From an uncultured Paracoccaceae bacterium (lineage in GTDB: Bacteria > Pseudomonadota > Alphaproteobacteria > Rhodobacterales > Rhodobacteraceae): a stretch of DNA of 33,992 bases. The position numbers and the translations under genes were made by a program. Under the pieces are notes generated by a model. That model saw only the letters and a program-made list of their open reading frames with translations, did no database searches and was not told where the DNA came from. Location of the stretch: the NCBI GenBank assembly GCA_947311485.1, contig CAMZLM010000168.1, positions 1 through 33,992 on the forward strand. The letters are read 5' to 3'. This document shows positions 33,219 to 33,992 of this stretch, in pieces. Position 1 is the first letter of the stretch; each line of letters opens with the position of its first letter.

Positions 33219-33295
33219 CTGCCACCTGTGTTTTTCCCGATGATGTCCTGTCTGGATAACAATTTGACTCGTCTATTTGGGTAAATTTGCTATGG

Positions 33296-33317
33296 TTATC
33301 GGCATAATGCCGGATAA
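33296..33317. promoter_or_regulatory. Near-palindrome abutting the Lrp/AsnC start codon
   Basis: TTATCGGCAT (33296-33305) and ATGCCGGATAA (33307-33317) are complementary except for one extra base. The repeat ends at the base before the ATG. It may be an autoregulatory operator or a leader hairpin hiding the start; Lrp-type sites are usually weak palindromes. Confidence 0.45.
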
Positions 33318-33761
33318 ATGGATAAAATGATGGATGACCTTGATCGCCGCCTGCTCGGACTGTTGGCTGAAAACGCCCGCTTGCCGGTTACAACATTGGC
33401 GGGGAAGCTGGGTATCGCCCGTACCACGGTGCAAACCCGTCTGGAGCGGTTGGAAAACAGCGGCACAATTGCGGGCTATACGCTGCGTCTTGGCGGGGCG
33501 GAAACAGAACACCGGATCCGCGCCACGGTTTTGCTGCAACTGGACCCGCGCAGCGCCCCCGCGGTGGTGCAATACCTGCGCAAAATCACACAGGTTGAAA
33601 GCGCAATTACCAGCTCGGGCCGTTTTGATTTACTGCTACAGGTCGCTGCGCGCAGTACCGCGCGGCTGGATGAAATCCTTGATGAAATCGGAGGAATCAA
33701 AGGCGTGCGTAGCTCTGAAAGCCTGATTCACCTGAGCGTCAAAATTAACCGGGGTTTGTAA
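33318..33761 (+). CDS. Lrp/AsnC-family transcriptional regulator
   Basis: A 147-aa regulator with an N-terminal helix-turn-helix (about 8-50, DLDRRLLGLLAENARLP then LGIARTTVQTRLERLE) and a C-terminal RAM ligand domain (about 68-145) including VESAITSSGRFDLLLQV. It is divergent from the ornithine decarboxylase gene and probably senses an amino acid such as ornithine, lysine or arginine to control it and itself. The start could also be ATG 33327 or 33330; none has a strong ribosome site, and 33318 is kept because it is the longest. Confidence 0.9.
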   Translation: MDKMMDDLDRRLLGLLAENARLPVTTLAGKLGIARTTVQTRLERLENSGTIAGYTLRLGGAETEHRIRATVLLQLDPRSAPAVVQYLRKITQVESAITSSGRFDLLLQVAARSTARLDEILDEIGGIKGVRSSESLIHLSVKINRGL

Positions 33762-33802
33762 GGGGGCACCCAGACTACGCTGTGCGTCTAACCGCAAAGT
33801 GT

Positions 33803-33992
33803 TTAGCTGACCATGGAATATCGCGCGTCTTCGCTGATGTATTCGTCAAATTCCAGGGATATCAACCGTGCCAGCGCCCGTTTGTGATCGCGAATGACAA
33901 AGCCGACGTCGTTGAATTCCAATGCCTCTGCAAACTTGGTCCGAATGGCGCTTAGCGCATCGGCCAGCTTGTTTACCTCGGCCCCGTAGGTG
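33803..33992 (-). CDS. C-terminal end of an unrecognised protein (partial)
   Basis: An open frame enters from the right edge and ends at TAA (33803-33805), giving the last 62 residues. They are helical and charged: EVNKLADALSAIRTKFAEAL, then FNDVGFVIRDHKRALARLIS, ending EYISEDARYSMVS. I do not recognise the family. The convergent Lrp/AsnC gene ends 41 bp away. It could belong with the polyamine genes, but there is no sequence support for that. Confidence 0.6.
   Translation of the reverse strand, partial: TYGAEVNKLADALSAIRTKFAEALEFNDVGFVIRDHKRALARLISLEFDEYISEDARYSMVS

Noticed and set aside
1-33992. Insertion sequences, prophage genes, CRISPR arrays, tRNA or rRNA genes
   Set aside because: No transposase, integrase, regular repeat-spacer pattern or tRNA-like GTTCGA cloverleaf was found on either strand by reading.

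Overview
The window is chromosomal DNA from an alphaproteobacterium, most likely Rhodobacterales (Roseobacter group). The evidence is moderate GC, a DksA with degenerate zinc ligands, the run argS / SPOR / nagZ / scpA / scpB, pcm next to tolC, and several conserved proteins typical of that order (a 467-aa protein beginning with a '[15 protein letters not shown]' motif, a DUF2927 lipoprotein, and a CoxE-type VWA protein with a MoxR ATPase). No insertion sequence, prophage, CRISPR array, rRNA or tRNA was seen. Coding density is high, and strand blocks alternate every few kilobases.

Layout. (1) 1-5100, plus: dihydropyrimidinase, then an ABC importer (ATPase, two different permeases, NMT1-like binding protein), closed by a strong palindromic terminator. 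This looks like uptake plus reductive breakdown of a pyrimidine or cyclic ureide. (2) 5.2-7.1 kb, plus: a long acyl-CoA synthetase-like ligase. (3) 7.1-9.8 kb, minus: cytochrome b561 and YceI, then a conserved hypothetical containing an A10 tract. (4) 9.9-13.0 kb, plus: thiamine pyrophosphokinase, then betI-betA for glycine betaine synthesis, with a probable BetI operator on the thiN stop codon. (5) 13.0-18.3 kb, minus: MoxR ATPase, DUF2927 lipoprotein, a 56-aa two-helix membrane microprotein, VWA protein and a P450. A short Hsp70 (YegD type) is divergent from moxR. (6) 18.4-21.5 kb, plus: Hsp70, dksA, and a flavin monooxygenase. (7) 21.5-27.0 kb, minus: argS, SPOR protein, nagZ, scpA, scpB and a 74-aa basic protein, with translational overlaps from SPOR to scpB. 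(8) 27.0-27.55 kb: an intergenic region holding a previously uncalled ~30-aa membrane microprotein and a cluster of RNA hairpins. (9) 27.55-30.8 kb, minus: DUF2235 hydrolase, pcm, tolC. (10) 31.0-34.0 kb: ABM monooxygenase and apt (plus), ornithine decarboxylase (minus) divergent from an Lrp/AsnC regulator (plus), and the C-terminal end of an unrecognised protein (minus).

Most of the window is ordinary. The parts that deserve a second look are the MoxR/VWA/microprotein/DUF2927 lipoprotein set facing an Hsp70 (a possible envelope-linked maturation system), the 30-aa membrane protein with its structured 3' region, the A10 slippery tract, the 16-nt palindrome between argS and the SPOR gene, and enzymes with departures from textbook motifs (P450 I-helix, DksA zinc site, VWA MIDAS). 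All calls come from reading the sequence; no database search or folding program was run. CDS coordinates include the stop codon.
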